Source: JBGRQA01 sp041725895 (lineage in GTDB: Bacteria; Bacteroidota; Bacteroidia; Bacteroidales; Marinifilaceae). Taken from it: DNA of 64,000 nucleotides. The DNA is taken from assembly GCA_041725895.1 (NCBI GenBank), contig JBGRQA010000025.1, forward strand, positions 28,301-92,300. Reading direction: 5' to 3'. How positions within the stretch are numbered: position 1 is the first letter of the stretch; the number at the start of each line of letters is the position of its first letter. A program made the position numbers and the translations under genes. The notes under the pieces were generated by a model that was given only the letters and a program-made list of their open reading frames with translations, was not told the origin of the DNA and ran no database searches. Positions 1 through 7,704 of the stretch are shown piece by piece.

Positions 1-226
1 GCGTTTTGCCGATCCTTTGGAATACGAAAAGGTGAAAAACGTTTACATCCTTAAAAACGAAATGCTTGAAAACACTAAGGATAACCTGCGTATCCTTCAT
101 CCACTGCCAAGAGTAAACGAAATTGATGTGGACGTAGACGCCAACCCAAAAGCTTACTATTTCCAGCAAGCATTGAACGGAGTTTACGCACGTCAGGCAA
201 TTATCGCCAAAGCTCTTAATCTGTAG
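1..226 (+). CDS. pyrB: Aspartate carbamoyltransferase catalytic chain, C-terminal part
   Basis: This is the 3' end of pyrB. The gene enters from before the window and its first complete codon is at base 2. PyrB condenses carbamoyl phosphate with aspartate, the committed step of pyrimidine synthesis in the cytoplasm. The visible part holds the conserved active-site loop HPLPRVNEI and ends in the family-typical helix with GVYARQAII. pyrI starts 41 bases downstream on the same strand, so the pair forms the usual pyrBI unit. The TTG at base 17 is an internal leucine codon and not a start. Confidence 0.95.
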   Translation, partial: RFADPLEYEKVKNVYILKNEMLENTKDNLRILHPLPRVNEIDVDVDANPKAYYFQQALNGVYARQAIIAKALNL

Positions 227-267
227 TTTTCATTTATTCACAAACAAAAAAGAAGGAACAATACGAT

Positions 268-729
268 ATGTCAACAACCAAAAAAGAATTACAAGTAAGC
301 GCTATCGAAAACGGAACTGTTATCGATCATATTCCAGCAGAATACCTTTTCCAGGTTATCAATATTCTAGGATTGGATAAGAATACAAATCCTGTAACTT
401 TTGGTAGCAACCTTGAAAGTGGAAAATTGGGCAAAAAAGCAATTATCAAAATAGCTGATAAATTCTTTGAGGATGAAGAGATCAATAAAATTTCACTCAT
501 CGCCCCTAATGCAAAACTGAATATCATCCGCAACTACCAGGTAGCTGAGAAAAGAGTGGTGGAATCTCCGGATAAAGTAATTGGTATTGCCAAGTGTATG
601 AATCCAAAATGTATTACCAACCACGAGCAGGTTACGACCCGCTTTAAAGTAATTAAGAAAAATCCAATTACATTAAAGTGTCATTACTGCGAAAAAATTA
701 CGGATCACGACCATATTGAAATGGTGTAA
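268..729 (+). CDS. pyrI: Aspartate carbamoyltransferase regulatory chain
   Basis: The 153-residue length is normal for PyrI, the allosteric subunit that binds nucleotide effectors and holds the catalytic trimers together. The N-terminal allosteric domain is followed by a zinc-binding domain whose four cysteines are visible at about residues 110, 115, 138 and 141 (CMNPKC and CHYC). It follows pyrB in the same operon and ends just before a strong hairpin terminator. All four zinc ligands are present, so the subunit should be functional. Confidence 0.96.
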   Translation: MSTTKKELQVSAIENGTVIDHIPAEYLFQVINILGLDKNTNPVTFGSNLESGKLGKKAIIKIADKFFEDEEINKISLIAPNAKLNIIRNYQVAEKRVVESPDKVIGIAKCMNPKCITNHEQVTTRFKVIKKNPITLKCHYCEKITDHDHIEMV

Positions 730-762
730 TTCCGTTATATATGTTTTCTACTTAGAGAAAGG

Positions 763-786
763 GGAAGTCTTCGGACTTCCTTTTTC
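763..786 (+). terminator. Terminator of pyrBI
   Basis: A perfect 7-bp stem (GGAAGTC with GACTTCC) closes a TTCG tetraloop and is followed by a run of T. It lies 33 bases after the pyrI stop. Confidence 0.85.
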
Positions 787-1136
787 ATTTTATTCCCATT
801 CCTACTGGAGTAAACCCCCAGGTTCATTCCCTATTTTTTTTATGAACCTGCTCACAACAACTATTAACATCATTCTTCAATCAGGATTTAACCGAAACAA
901 TTAAAATTGAAGTAGAAACCAAATCCAGGCATTCTTCATTCACCAATACATTTTTCCACCCTAAAATGAAAGACACCCCAACTGCAGCGGCAATTGCAGA
1001 GACATCGCCCTTTGCAATTTTTCTTTTGGTCACAGTTAATTCATATTTGCTCAAAGACAAATCCCATCCGAACAAAAACCAGTAACCGGAGAGTTTAATT
1101 TTCGTTTAACAAAACAACAAACAAAGTCAATTGCCT
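787..1136. other. Intergenic region before the histidine kinase
   Basis: No convincing complete gene lies here. A minus-strand reading frame at 881-1075 (64 codons) has only a TTG start. Its middle (KRKIAKGDVSAIAAAVGVS) resembles the first half of a small helix-turn-helix protein, but the following residues do not continue the expected recognition helix clearly. It may be a decayed regulator or chance. No strong promoter could be assigned for the downstream kinase. Confidence 0.35.
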
Positions 1137-2546
1137 ATGACTCTCTCGAACATCGATCTTCTAACCAAAATCGAACAATTGGAAAAGGAAAACAGGGAAC
1201 TACAATCCCAGTTATCCTACTTTATCAATTCTGCAGACCAAACCTCTGATGCTGATCATCTGCAATTTGAAAACATCCAATGTTTCCAAAAACCAAACGA
1301 CCAAATCAACTGTGATCCCGTAAGAGCTGGCAAACTGAATAGTGACGAAAAAAGCACTGTTTCACCTGATGTTTTAAAAGAGATAACCGAAGAGCGGAAA
1401 TCTAAAGAAGCACTCATTCAGGCCAAAGAAAAAGCAGAGGAAAGTAACCGCCTGAAATCGGCCTTCCTGGCCAATATGTCGCATGAAATTCGCACCCCAA
1501 TGAATGGAATTCTTGGTTTTGCCAATATGCTGGATGATCCCCATTTAAGCCAAAGCGAAAAAAAACTATATGTTCAGATAATAAATGAGAGTGGGCAACA
1601 ACTGCTTTCCATTATCAATGATATTATTGATATCTCCAAAATTGAAGCAGGCCAAATCAGTCTTCAGGAAGAATCCGTCTGCCTTCTCTCATTTTTGCAA
1701 GAAATTCAGCACTTCTTTCAACCCCGGGCCGATGAGAAAGGTTTGAAATTTCGATTACTTCCTCCTCCTCAGATGGAAGATACTCACATTCGGATCGACC
1801 AGGTAAAACTGCGCCAGGTAATTACCAACCTATTGACCAATGCCTTTAAATTTACCCACGAAGGCTTTGTGGAGTTCGGCTGCCTGCAAGAAAACAACCA
1901 ACTTCAATTCTTTGTAAAAGACAGTGGTATAGGCATTCCGGCAAAGGAACAAAACTACATCTTCGATCGGTTCCGTCAGGCCAATTCTACCACGAGTACA
2001 AAATACGGGGGCACAGGACTGGGACTCGCCATCTCCAAAGCCTACATCGAAATAATGGGAGGAACAATTGCATTGAAATCACAGGAAGGAGAAGGAACCC
2101 AGTTCTATTTCTCAATTCCTTTTAACAGTTCAAAAACCCAAGAGGAGACTCCTTCCAATCAATCCTTAACTCGTAACTGGAAAAACAGAAAAATTCTCAT
2201 TGCTGAAGATGAAGAGTTCAACTATCTCTTTTTGGAGGAGATTCTACGACCAACTGGAGTGGAACTAATAAGGGCTGAGAACGGCAACAAAGCCATTCAA
2301 CTATGCAGAGAGCATTCTGACCTGAACCTGGTCCTTATGGATATCAAGATGCCCAATACCAATGGGATTGAGGCCACTCTTCAAATCCGAAAGTTTGAAC
2401 CGGACCTTCCCATTATCGCACAAACCGCCTATGCTTATCCCGAGGATAGGGACAAGGCCCTTGAGGCGGGATGCAACGATTACATCACCAAACCCATCGA
2501 TCGAACTATATTGTTGAATCTATTAAATAACTACTTTGGAGAATAA
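1137..2546 (+). CDS. Hybrid histidine kinase with receiver domain
   Basis: This is a cytoplasmic two-component sensor. A coiled-coil N-terminus (about residues 1-105) has no recognisable sensor domain. HisKA follows, with phospho-acceptor His about residue 116 in FLANMSHEIRTPMNG. The HATPase domain shows the N box (NLLTNAF), G1 (DSGIGIP) and G2 (GGTGLGLAI). A C-terminal receiver has its phospho-Asp about residue 402 in LMDIKMP and a conserved K in ITKPID. There is no transmembrane segment and no output domain, so the signal probably leaves through a phosphotransfer partner not seen here. I chose the ATG at 1137 over the TTG six bases upstream. Ligand and target are unknown. Confidence 0.93.
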   Translation: MTLSNIDLLTKIEQLEKENRELQSQLSYFINSADQTSDADHLQFENIQCFQKPNDQINCDPVRAGKLNSDEKSTVSPDVLKEITEERKSKEALIQAKEKAEESNRLKSAFLANMSHEIRTPMNGILGFANMLDDPHLSQSEKKLYVQIINESGQQLLSIINDIIDISKIEAGQISLQEESVCLLSFLQEIQHFFQPRADEKGLKFRLLPPPQMEDTHIRIDQVKLRQVITNLLTNAFKFTHEGFVEFGCLQENNQLQFFVKDSGIGIPAKEQNYIFDRFRQANSTTSTKYGGTGLGLAISKAYIEIMGGTIALKSQEGEGTQFYFSIPFNSSKTQEETPSNQSLTRNWKNRKILIAEDEEFNYLFLEEILRPTGVELIRAENGNKAIQLCREHSDLNLVLMDIKMPNTNGIEATLQIRKFEPDLPIIAQTAYAYPEDRDKALEAGCNDYITKPIDRTILLNLLNNYFGE

Positions 2547-2617
2547 ATATAGGAATGAAAGGAAACCTTGGAATCTGTACATATCTAATTCTATATATCC
2601 AATCCCATTTAATTGCT

Positions 2618-2625
2618 TACCTTTG
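2618..2625 (+). promoter_or_regulatory. Possible -7 box
   Basis: TACCTTTG matches the Bacteroidota -7 consensus TAnnTTTG about 90 bases before the gene at 2713. I found no clear -33 TTTG at the expected spacing. Confidence 0.35.
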
Positions 2626-2712
2626 CAGGCGAAAATTTGATATCGACTCATTCATCAGAGTCCCTATTCAGGAATTAAGTACAATTGTAATTCCTCATTT
2701 ACAGAGAACAAA

Positions 2713-3369
2713 ATGGAAAACATTCAACAAATAAGAACCCATATCGATTCGGCTTTAGCCAATGGCGAAAGCGGTAAATACGGTGCCTGCAGAAAAGATC
2801 TGAAAATCATCTACGATGCTATTAAAAAAAATCCAATCCTGTTATGGGAGGATGCCTATGTTTCCCAATTGGGTAAAACAATCATTCTGATGATTCACCT
2901 GGATTTGATTGATGACGAGGATCAAAACATTGGTCTGGCCCACATGGCCTATATTTACATTACCAAAGGTTTACTACGGGAACAGAAAATGCTTCCGGAA
3001 CCGGATACCTGTGAACTGTTTCGAATCATTAAAGACCGTATCATTCTACTGAAAAGCTTCGACGATTTTTTTGTGGATAGCCTTATCTCCTTCTACTTTG
3101 CCAATAACAAGGCGAAAAACCAGGACGAACACAATGAGCAGCGGAAAGCTGTACTTAACAGAGTTCCGTTGATGCAGTTTGCAGATATTCATCAGATAGA
3201 GCAAGACTACCCCAACCTGAGAGATGATGAGTTTTTGCTGGATTTAAGCAACTATATTGAACACGATGGAGAAATTGGAGCGGAAGAAATCAAAGAAGCT
3301 CTGGTGCTTCACGAAATTCTTTACAAATTCACCATTCAACAGCTAAAGGAAGGAAAACTCTACTATTAA
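2713..3369 (+). CDS. Conserved hypothetical helical protein
   Basis: This 218-residue acidic protein has no signal peptide, no membrane segment and no motif I recognise. Its composition suggests a mostly helical soluble cytoplasmic protein. It sits alone between the hybrid kinase and the flavoprotein, with its own putative -7 box upstream, so it is probably monocistronic. ATG is the start and the reading frame is clean with normal codon use, which supports a real gene. No function can be assigned. Confidence 0.75.
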   Translation: MENIQQIRTHIDSALANGESGKYGACRKDLKIIYDAIKKNPILLWEDAYVSQLGKTIILMIHLDLIDDEDQNIGLAHMAYIYITKGLLREQKMLPEPDTCELFRIIKDRIILLKSFDDFFVDSLISFYFANNKAKNQDEHNEQRKAVLNRVPLMQFADIHQIEQDYPNLRDDEFLLDLSNYIEHDGEIGAEEIKEALVLHEILYKFTIQQLKEGKLYY

Positions 3370-3481
3370 GACTCATAGGTCTTAATTTTGTTCAAATGCA
3401 AAAGAAATCTGTAACCTTTTACATCCAGTCATTAACATATTTCAATTTTTATTTCTATCTTAAACTTCCAAACAGGCAATA

Positions 3482-3500
3482 GGCAGGTTCTCAACCTGCC
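3482..3500. repeat. REP-like palindrome in a 5' leader
   Basis: An 8-bp perfect stem (GGCAGGTT with AACCTGCC) has a 3-base loop, is preceded by CAATA, and ends 41 bases before the ATG at 3542. There is no T run, so it is not a standard terminator. It has the same layout as three other palindromes at 57357, 57586 and 58289. Confidence 0.5.
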
Positions 3501-3541
3501 CATCCTGCTTCCAATTAAAGTAACGATAGAACTCAGACTAT

Positions 3542-5023
3542 ATGGAACAATACGACCTGGTTGTTTTGGGCAGTGGACCCGCAGGTTTCTCCGCTGCCAT
3601 GCGCGCTGTGGATTTCAATAAATCGGTTTGCCTGATTGAAGCCAACCATTTGGGGGGGGCAGGGATCATGAATGGGGCTTTGACTTCAAAAACCATGTGG
3701 GAACTCTCCAGGGACTATGCCATTGCTTCCGCGGTTAATCGGGGCTACCGGGTTTCCGGCCTGAACGTTGACTACAATAAGGTACAGAAAACCATCGTAC
3801 AAGCTGCCAAACAGAAGCAACTCCAGATGCTCTCCCAGATCGAAACCTTCTCGGAAAAGAAGAACGGGTACGGCAACATTACCCTCAAGGAAGGCTGGGC
3901 AAAATTCATAGATAATCACACCGTAGAAATCACAATGGAGGATCGGAAAGAAATCGTAAAGGGAGATAACTTTATCATTGCAACCGGATCGAGGCCCCGG
4001 CACATTCCCGATATTGAAGTGGATCAGAAGCGCATCATCGACTCCGATGGGATTATGGACCTGAAAGAATTTCCGGAACGCATGATTATTATCGGTTCCG
4101 GTATTATTGGTTGTGAGTTTGCCACCATTTTCTCCAATTACAATCAAACCGAGGTACATCTTTTGGATCGTCAACACAGGGTAATTCCCTACGAGGATGA
4201 TGACCTGAGCGATTTTGTTTCTCACAACCTGGAGCGCAACGGGGTAACCATTTATCATACTGCCAACCTGAGAACCATACGTAAGCACGAGGACTGCCTG
4301 GAAGTAGTATTGGATTACCAGGACGGTCATTCTGCCGTACTGGAGGTAGATGTGGCCCTGATCGCCGTTGGCCGGGCCCCCAACCTGGACAACCTGGGAC
4401 TTGAAAATGTGGGCATAACCACTACAACAAGAGGATACTTGAACATCAACGAGGTTTGTGCCACCGACGATTTCAAATCCTGCAATATTTTTGCCGCAGG
4501 TGACGTTTCGGGTCATGCCCAACTCTACTCCGTAGGCGAACTGCAGGGGCGCTACATTGTAGAGGCTCTGTACGGTGATTTGGAGTATCCCCTGGACTAC
4601 TCCAACATGAGTACATTGATGTTCTTCCGTCCCGAAGTTGCAGCGGTTGGACTCAATGAAAAGGCTTGCCAGAAAAAGGGAATCTCCTACAAAGTTGCCA
4701 TCTACTCCAATTCCCTGGTCAATCGGGCAGTAGCCATGCGGGCTACCAACGGATTTGTGAAAATTATTGTAAGTGACGATGGGGAGGATCGAATACTTGG
4801 CATGCGGGCAGCGGGACCTCAAGCCTCTACCCTGATTACCTCCATCGCCTACCAGATTACCCAGAAAGGAAGCCTGAAAGATATTCGTCAAAACATTCAT
4901 CCCCATCCCTCCATAAGCGAAGGAATCCAGGAGTGCCTGCGGGTATTCGACGAAAAATCGATCTACAAACCCAAAGCTTTTCCCGACCTGATCAAACTCA
5001 AATACTGGAAACCGGATGAGTAA
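3542..5023 (+). CDS. FAD-dependent pyridine nucleotide oxidoreductase, Lpd-like, no redox disulfide
   Basis: This 493-residue protein has the full dihydrolipoamide dehydrogenase fold: FAD-binding GSGPAGFSAAM at residues 10-20, an NAD-binding GSGIIGCEFA motif, the second FAD contact AAGDVSGHAQL, and the C-terminal dimer domain with HPHPSISEG. The redox CxxxxC is missing. At residues 38-50 the sequence reads GGAGIMNGALTSK where Lpd has GGTCLNVGCIPSK, so both cysteines are replaced (Gly41, Ala46). The C-terminal His-Glu region is kept. It therefore cannot act as a disulfide reductase and may be a transhydrogenase-like or NAD(P)H:acceptor enzyme. No lipoyl-complex genes are nearby. A run of eight G at 3652-3659 lies in this motif, but the frame is intact. 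Confidence 0.85.
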   Translation: MEQYDLVVLGSGPAGFSAAMRAVDFNKSVCLIEANHLGGAGIMNGALTSKTMWELSRDYAIASAVNRGYRVSGLNVDYNKVQKTIVQAAKQKQLQMLSQIETFSEKKNGYGNITLKEGWAKFIDNHTVEITMEDRKEIVKGDNFIIATGSRPRHIPDIEVDQKRIIDSDGIMDLKEFPERMIIIGSGIIGCEFATIFSNYNQTEVHLLDRQHRVIPYEDDDLSDFVSHNLERNGVTIYHTANLRTIRKHEDCLEVVLDYQDGHSAVLEVDVALIAVGRAPNLDNLGLENVGITTTTRGYLNINEVCATDDFKSCNIFAAGDVSGHAQLYSVGELQGRYIVEALYGDLEYPLDYSNMSTLMFFRPEVAAVGLNEKACQKKGISYKVAIYSNSLVNRAVAMRATNGFVKIIVSDDGEDRILGMRAAGPQASTLITSIAYQITQKGSLKDIRQNIHPHPSISEGIQECLRVFDEKSIYKPKAFPDLIKLKYWKPDE

Positions 5024-5095
5024 TACACTCTTCCTAGCCCTTGGGAAATGATACAAGACGTTCGTAATTCAGGTGGGGATTATTTTGCTTAAGCA

Positions 5096-5252
5096 GGGGA
5101 AGACTGTTCGGACCACGAAAAGTGTCCCGACCAGCCCCCAACCTCAATAAACTTAATGTTTCCCCTCCTACTTCCCCTCCCTCCAGTAAACATCAAAGAA
5201 ATGGAATCATGTCGTTAACACTTTCCGGCATGGCTTTGCCTCTTTCCGCCAT
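5096..5252 (+). repeat. Left copy of the 157-bp direct repeat flanking the eCIS operon
   Basis: This block, beginning GGGGAAGACTGTTCGGACCA, recurs in the same orientation at 34938-35093 with about four differences by eye. It runs into a tandem-repeat tract in both copies. The two copies bracket the whole injection-system operon. Confidence 0.9.
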
Positions 5253-5510
5253 CCCGTTGACCTTTGGCGGAGGACCTTTCCGATCCGCGCCAACCCTTTG
5301 ACTATTGCCGCCATCCCTGAGACCTTTGACGCAAGACCTTTCCGATCCGCGCCAACCCTTTGACTATTGCCGCCATCCCTGAGACCTTTGACGGAAGACC
5401 TTTTCAATCCGCGCCATCCCTTTGACCTTTGCCGCCATCCCTGAGACCTTTGTCGGAAGACCTTTCCGATCCGCGCCAACCCTTTGACTATTGCCGGAAA
5501 ACTACTGATA
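5253..5510. repeat. Tandem repeat tract, 62-bp period
   Basis: About four units begin with GACCTTTCCGATCCGCGCC or close variants at 5273, 5335, 5397 and 5459. Each unit is built of roughly 20-21-base sub-repeats. A 62-base period is not a multiple of three, so the long minus-strand reading frame across it changes frame in each unit and is unlikely to be a protein. The equivalent tract at 35075-35240 has a clean 21-base period. Confidence 0.85.
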
Positions 5511-5804
5511 TTTTCCAGCCCCGGCAAACCTTAAAAGGACTCCGAGCAAGATCTAAAGCAGCCGTATATTAAGAAAAGATACGAAACAAAACTAAAAAGG
5601 AAAAGAACATTACCTTAAGTTCTTTATCAAATGATATAAGTGTTAATAACAACAACAAAAGATCGTAAAATACACCAATATCCTTTAGAGAAAAAAAAGT
5701 AAGACATCAAATCGAAAGTCTTGATAATATTTTCAACTGCCAGGAGGATCTTGTTACACCCCTATCAAAATATCTAACTGTATAGGTTTCATAGCCAAAA
5801 GTAC
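5511..5804. other. AT-rich intergenic stretch
   Basis: I see no gene, RNA or clear regulatory element in this A/T-rich stretch between the tandem repeat and the hairpin repeat at the end of the eCIS operon. Confidence 0.5.
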
Positions 5805-5845
5805 AATACCAAACCACCCCTCCCGGCCGAGGCTGAGAGGGGTGG
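5805..5845 (-). terminator. Hairpin repeat at the 3' end of the eCIS operon
   Basis: The stem CCACCCCTC pairs with GAGGGGTGG around a 14-base loop. It lies 24 bases past the last gene of the minus-strand operon, so it may terminate it, although there is no strong T run. The same 41-base element recurs at 35549-35589 with one mismatch in the same orientation. It therefore forms the outer end of the composite flanking repeat. Confidence 0.6.
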
Positions 5846-5869
5846 ACTAGAAAATCATATATACATCCA

Positions 5870-7690
5870 TCAACTCAAAGATTTAATTCTGGTCTTGATT
5901 GGTTTAGCAAGTCTTTTAGCACTTCGTTGAGCGGCATCTTCATCGCTACCTGATGTGTAGCCTCCAAAACTAACTCCCAAAATGCTTTTTGATCCTAAAA
6001 TTCCAATTTTATGCAAATAGTCCTCAATAGCATCCAGATCCAACACACTCGGATCATCCAAATCAGCAATCCACAAAACCCAAATATCTTCTTCCATCTG
6101 TTTTTCCGAATAATCACTAAGGCATTCGACTGAAGCTAAAACTTTTTGCAAATTCCCCAATTTACCATTTATAATAGTGGTTAAAGGAGATAATGCTTCA
6201 TAAGCAGTGCCAAGCTTCGATACAACGAAATCCAAATCATACAAATTCACCTTTGTTTCAGCGCCTGCTTTATAAAGCTTTATTTCGCCTAAAACTGCTT
6301 GCGAAAGAAGAGACATTTGATGTATGGCTTTTAAATGATCCACATAAATTAGCCCATCTCTATATATTTGAGAAACCTTACGCCAAATCTTCATTTTCAA
6401 TAGTATTGGATTCATTCCTGTGGCCTGTAAATCAGTTCCAGCCGGGGTTAACATCTCTCCAACCTTAGCTGCAGCTAATCCTCCCACCAATGACTGGCCT
6501 GCAGCAGATCCCATAACTCCTGCCAATTCCCCAAGAGAAAGAGCGAACCAGCCTGCAGCAGTGGTTGGTAAGACCCAAGCGGCAAGAAGACCTACCGTAA
6601 CACCGGCCCCCACTCCAACAGCTATGTTCATCCAAAAGGCCTGATTTTGGGCTTCTGCCCTCCCATCACTCACAACACCAGAAAATCGATTGAATGCATT
6701 TTCATACTTCCCTGCTTGTAGCAACAGTTTATCTTTTACCCGATCCCCAATTTGCCTGCTCGCCCTGGAATAATCAGTTAATGAAGTAGAAATTTTCTCA
6801 AATTTATCTCTACTTCTTCCGGCTTTTAAGATCAAAGATTGCACAAACTTTTCATCCTCGCCCTCCAACTTTCTTCCCGAACGAACAGGCGTTCCGGCAA
6901 AATCAGGAAATGATCTTTTGCTGTCTTCCCATATTTGATTCCCAAAATCGGGAAAATATTGCTCCAGAATACCTTTCACGGCTACCTCCTGTTCCGGTGC
7001 CATTTTCCTAATGCATTTTAAATATTTAAACAGTTCCAGTTGTTGTGTACGACTAACCGAAACACTGCGGCCTACCAAAACAGGTCCCAGTATATTTTCC
7101 AGATCATAGTAAAGATCAAATGAATGAGCACCTACTGCCTGCTCCTGCTTTTGTACTACTGCATTTTCAGTAGCCTTTCCCTGCTGCACCACATGCGTCA
7201 ACTCGTGAGCCAGCAGGCGTTTCCCTTTGGAACTGCCCGGATCGTATTTTCCCGTATCAAAATAGATGTCACTGCCGTAGGTGAAGGCCTGTGCGCCCAC
7301 CTCTCGGTTCATTTGCACGGCCTGAGCATCGGTATGAACCCTTACCCCACTAAAATCGGACCCTATTTTACGACTCATTTCAGCACCGATACCATCAGGC
7401 AGGGCTTTACCTGCACCCTTGGTGCTGCTGAGTTTTTGACTCATAGCATTGGAAGCAAATTGCTTTCCATCTGGTGAGGACTGAAGAGCTGGCTTCATTT
7501 GGATACTCTCCTGCTCCTTCTCTTCTGGTTTCATTTGCAAACTTTCCTCCTCCTCACAATTGCTGCATTTCATCTGAATAGAGTGCAAAGAGGCAGCTCC
7601 TTTTGCAGGCCGAAGAGAACCAGTGGTATTCCCGACACAATCGAATCTTCTTGTTTTTGAATTCTCCTTTGATCGTTTTTCAGAAATCAT
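5870..7690 (-). CDS. DUF4157 eCIS cargo-like protein with hydrophobic C-terminal region
   Basis: This is the last gene of the eCIS operon, 606 residues. The N-terminal ~65 residues are low-complexity and carry QMK motifs. The DUF4157 domain (about 64-172) contains HELTH at 162-166, a metalloprotease-like motif common in proteins encoded beside eCIS genes. The remainder is unique: a helical region, then a long hydrophobic glycine/alanine-rich stretch at about 351-410 with closely spaced glycines, then a charged helical tail. The hydrophobic stretch suggests membrane insertion, so a pore-forming toxin is possible, but I recognise no named family. Residues 64-172 are about 79% identical to the same region of the upstream gene. 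It starts 14 bases after that gene's stop. Confidence 0.8.
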   Translation of the reverse strand: MISEKRSKENSKTRRFDCVGNTTGSLRPAKGAASLHSIQMKCSNCEEEESLQMKPEEKEQESIQMKPALQSSPDGKQFASNAMSQKLSSTKGAGKALPDGIGAEMSRKIGSDFSGVRVHTDAQAVQMNREVGAQAFTYGSDIYFDTGKYDPGSSKGKRLLAHELTHVVQQGKATENAVVQKQEQAVGAHSFDLYYDLENILGPVLVGRSVSVSRTQQLELFKYLKCIRKMAPEQEVAVKGILEQYFPDFGNQIWEDSKRSFPDFAGTPVRSGRKLEGEDEKFVQSLILKAGRSRDKFEKISTSLTDYSRASRQIGDRVKDKLLLQAGKYENAFNRFSGVVSDGRAEAQNQAFWMNIAVGVGAGVTVGLLAAWVLPTTAAGWFALSLGELAGVMGSAAGQSLVGGLAAAKVGEMLTPAGTDLQATGMNPILLKMKIWRKVSQIYRDGLIYVDHLKAIHQMSLLSQAVLGEIKLYKAGAETKVNLYDLDFVVSKLGTAYEALSPLTTIINGKLGNLQKVLASVECLSDYSEKQMEEDIWVLWIADLDDPSVLDLDAIEDYLHKIGILGSKSILGVSFGGYTSGSDEDAAQRSAKRLAKPIKTRIKSLS

Positions 7691-7704
7691 AATAGAAAAA
7701 ATTA

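Noticed and set aside
3652..3659. Run of eight G as a frameshift or phase-variation site
   Set aside because: The reading frame is intact on both sides. One homopolymer is not enough evidence for phase variation.
3686..5056. 456-codon minus-strand frame opposite the flavoprotein
   Set aside because: It is the antisense of a gene with clear FAD and NAD motifs, and its translation has no recognisable domain.
5207..5527. 106-codon minus-strand frame in the left tandem repeat
   Set aside because: The 62-base period shifts the frame in every unit, so the frame is open only because the repeat lacks stops.
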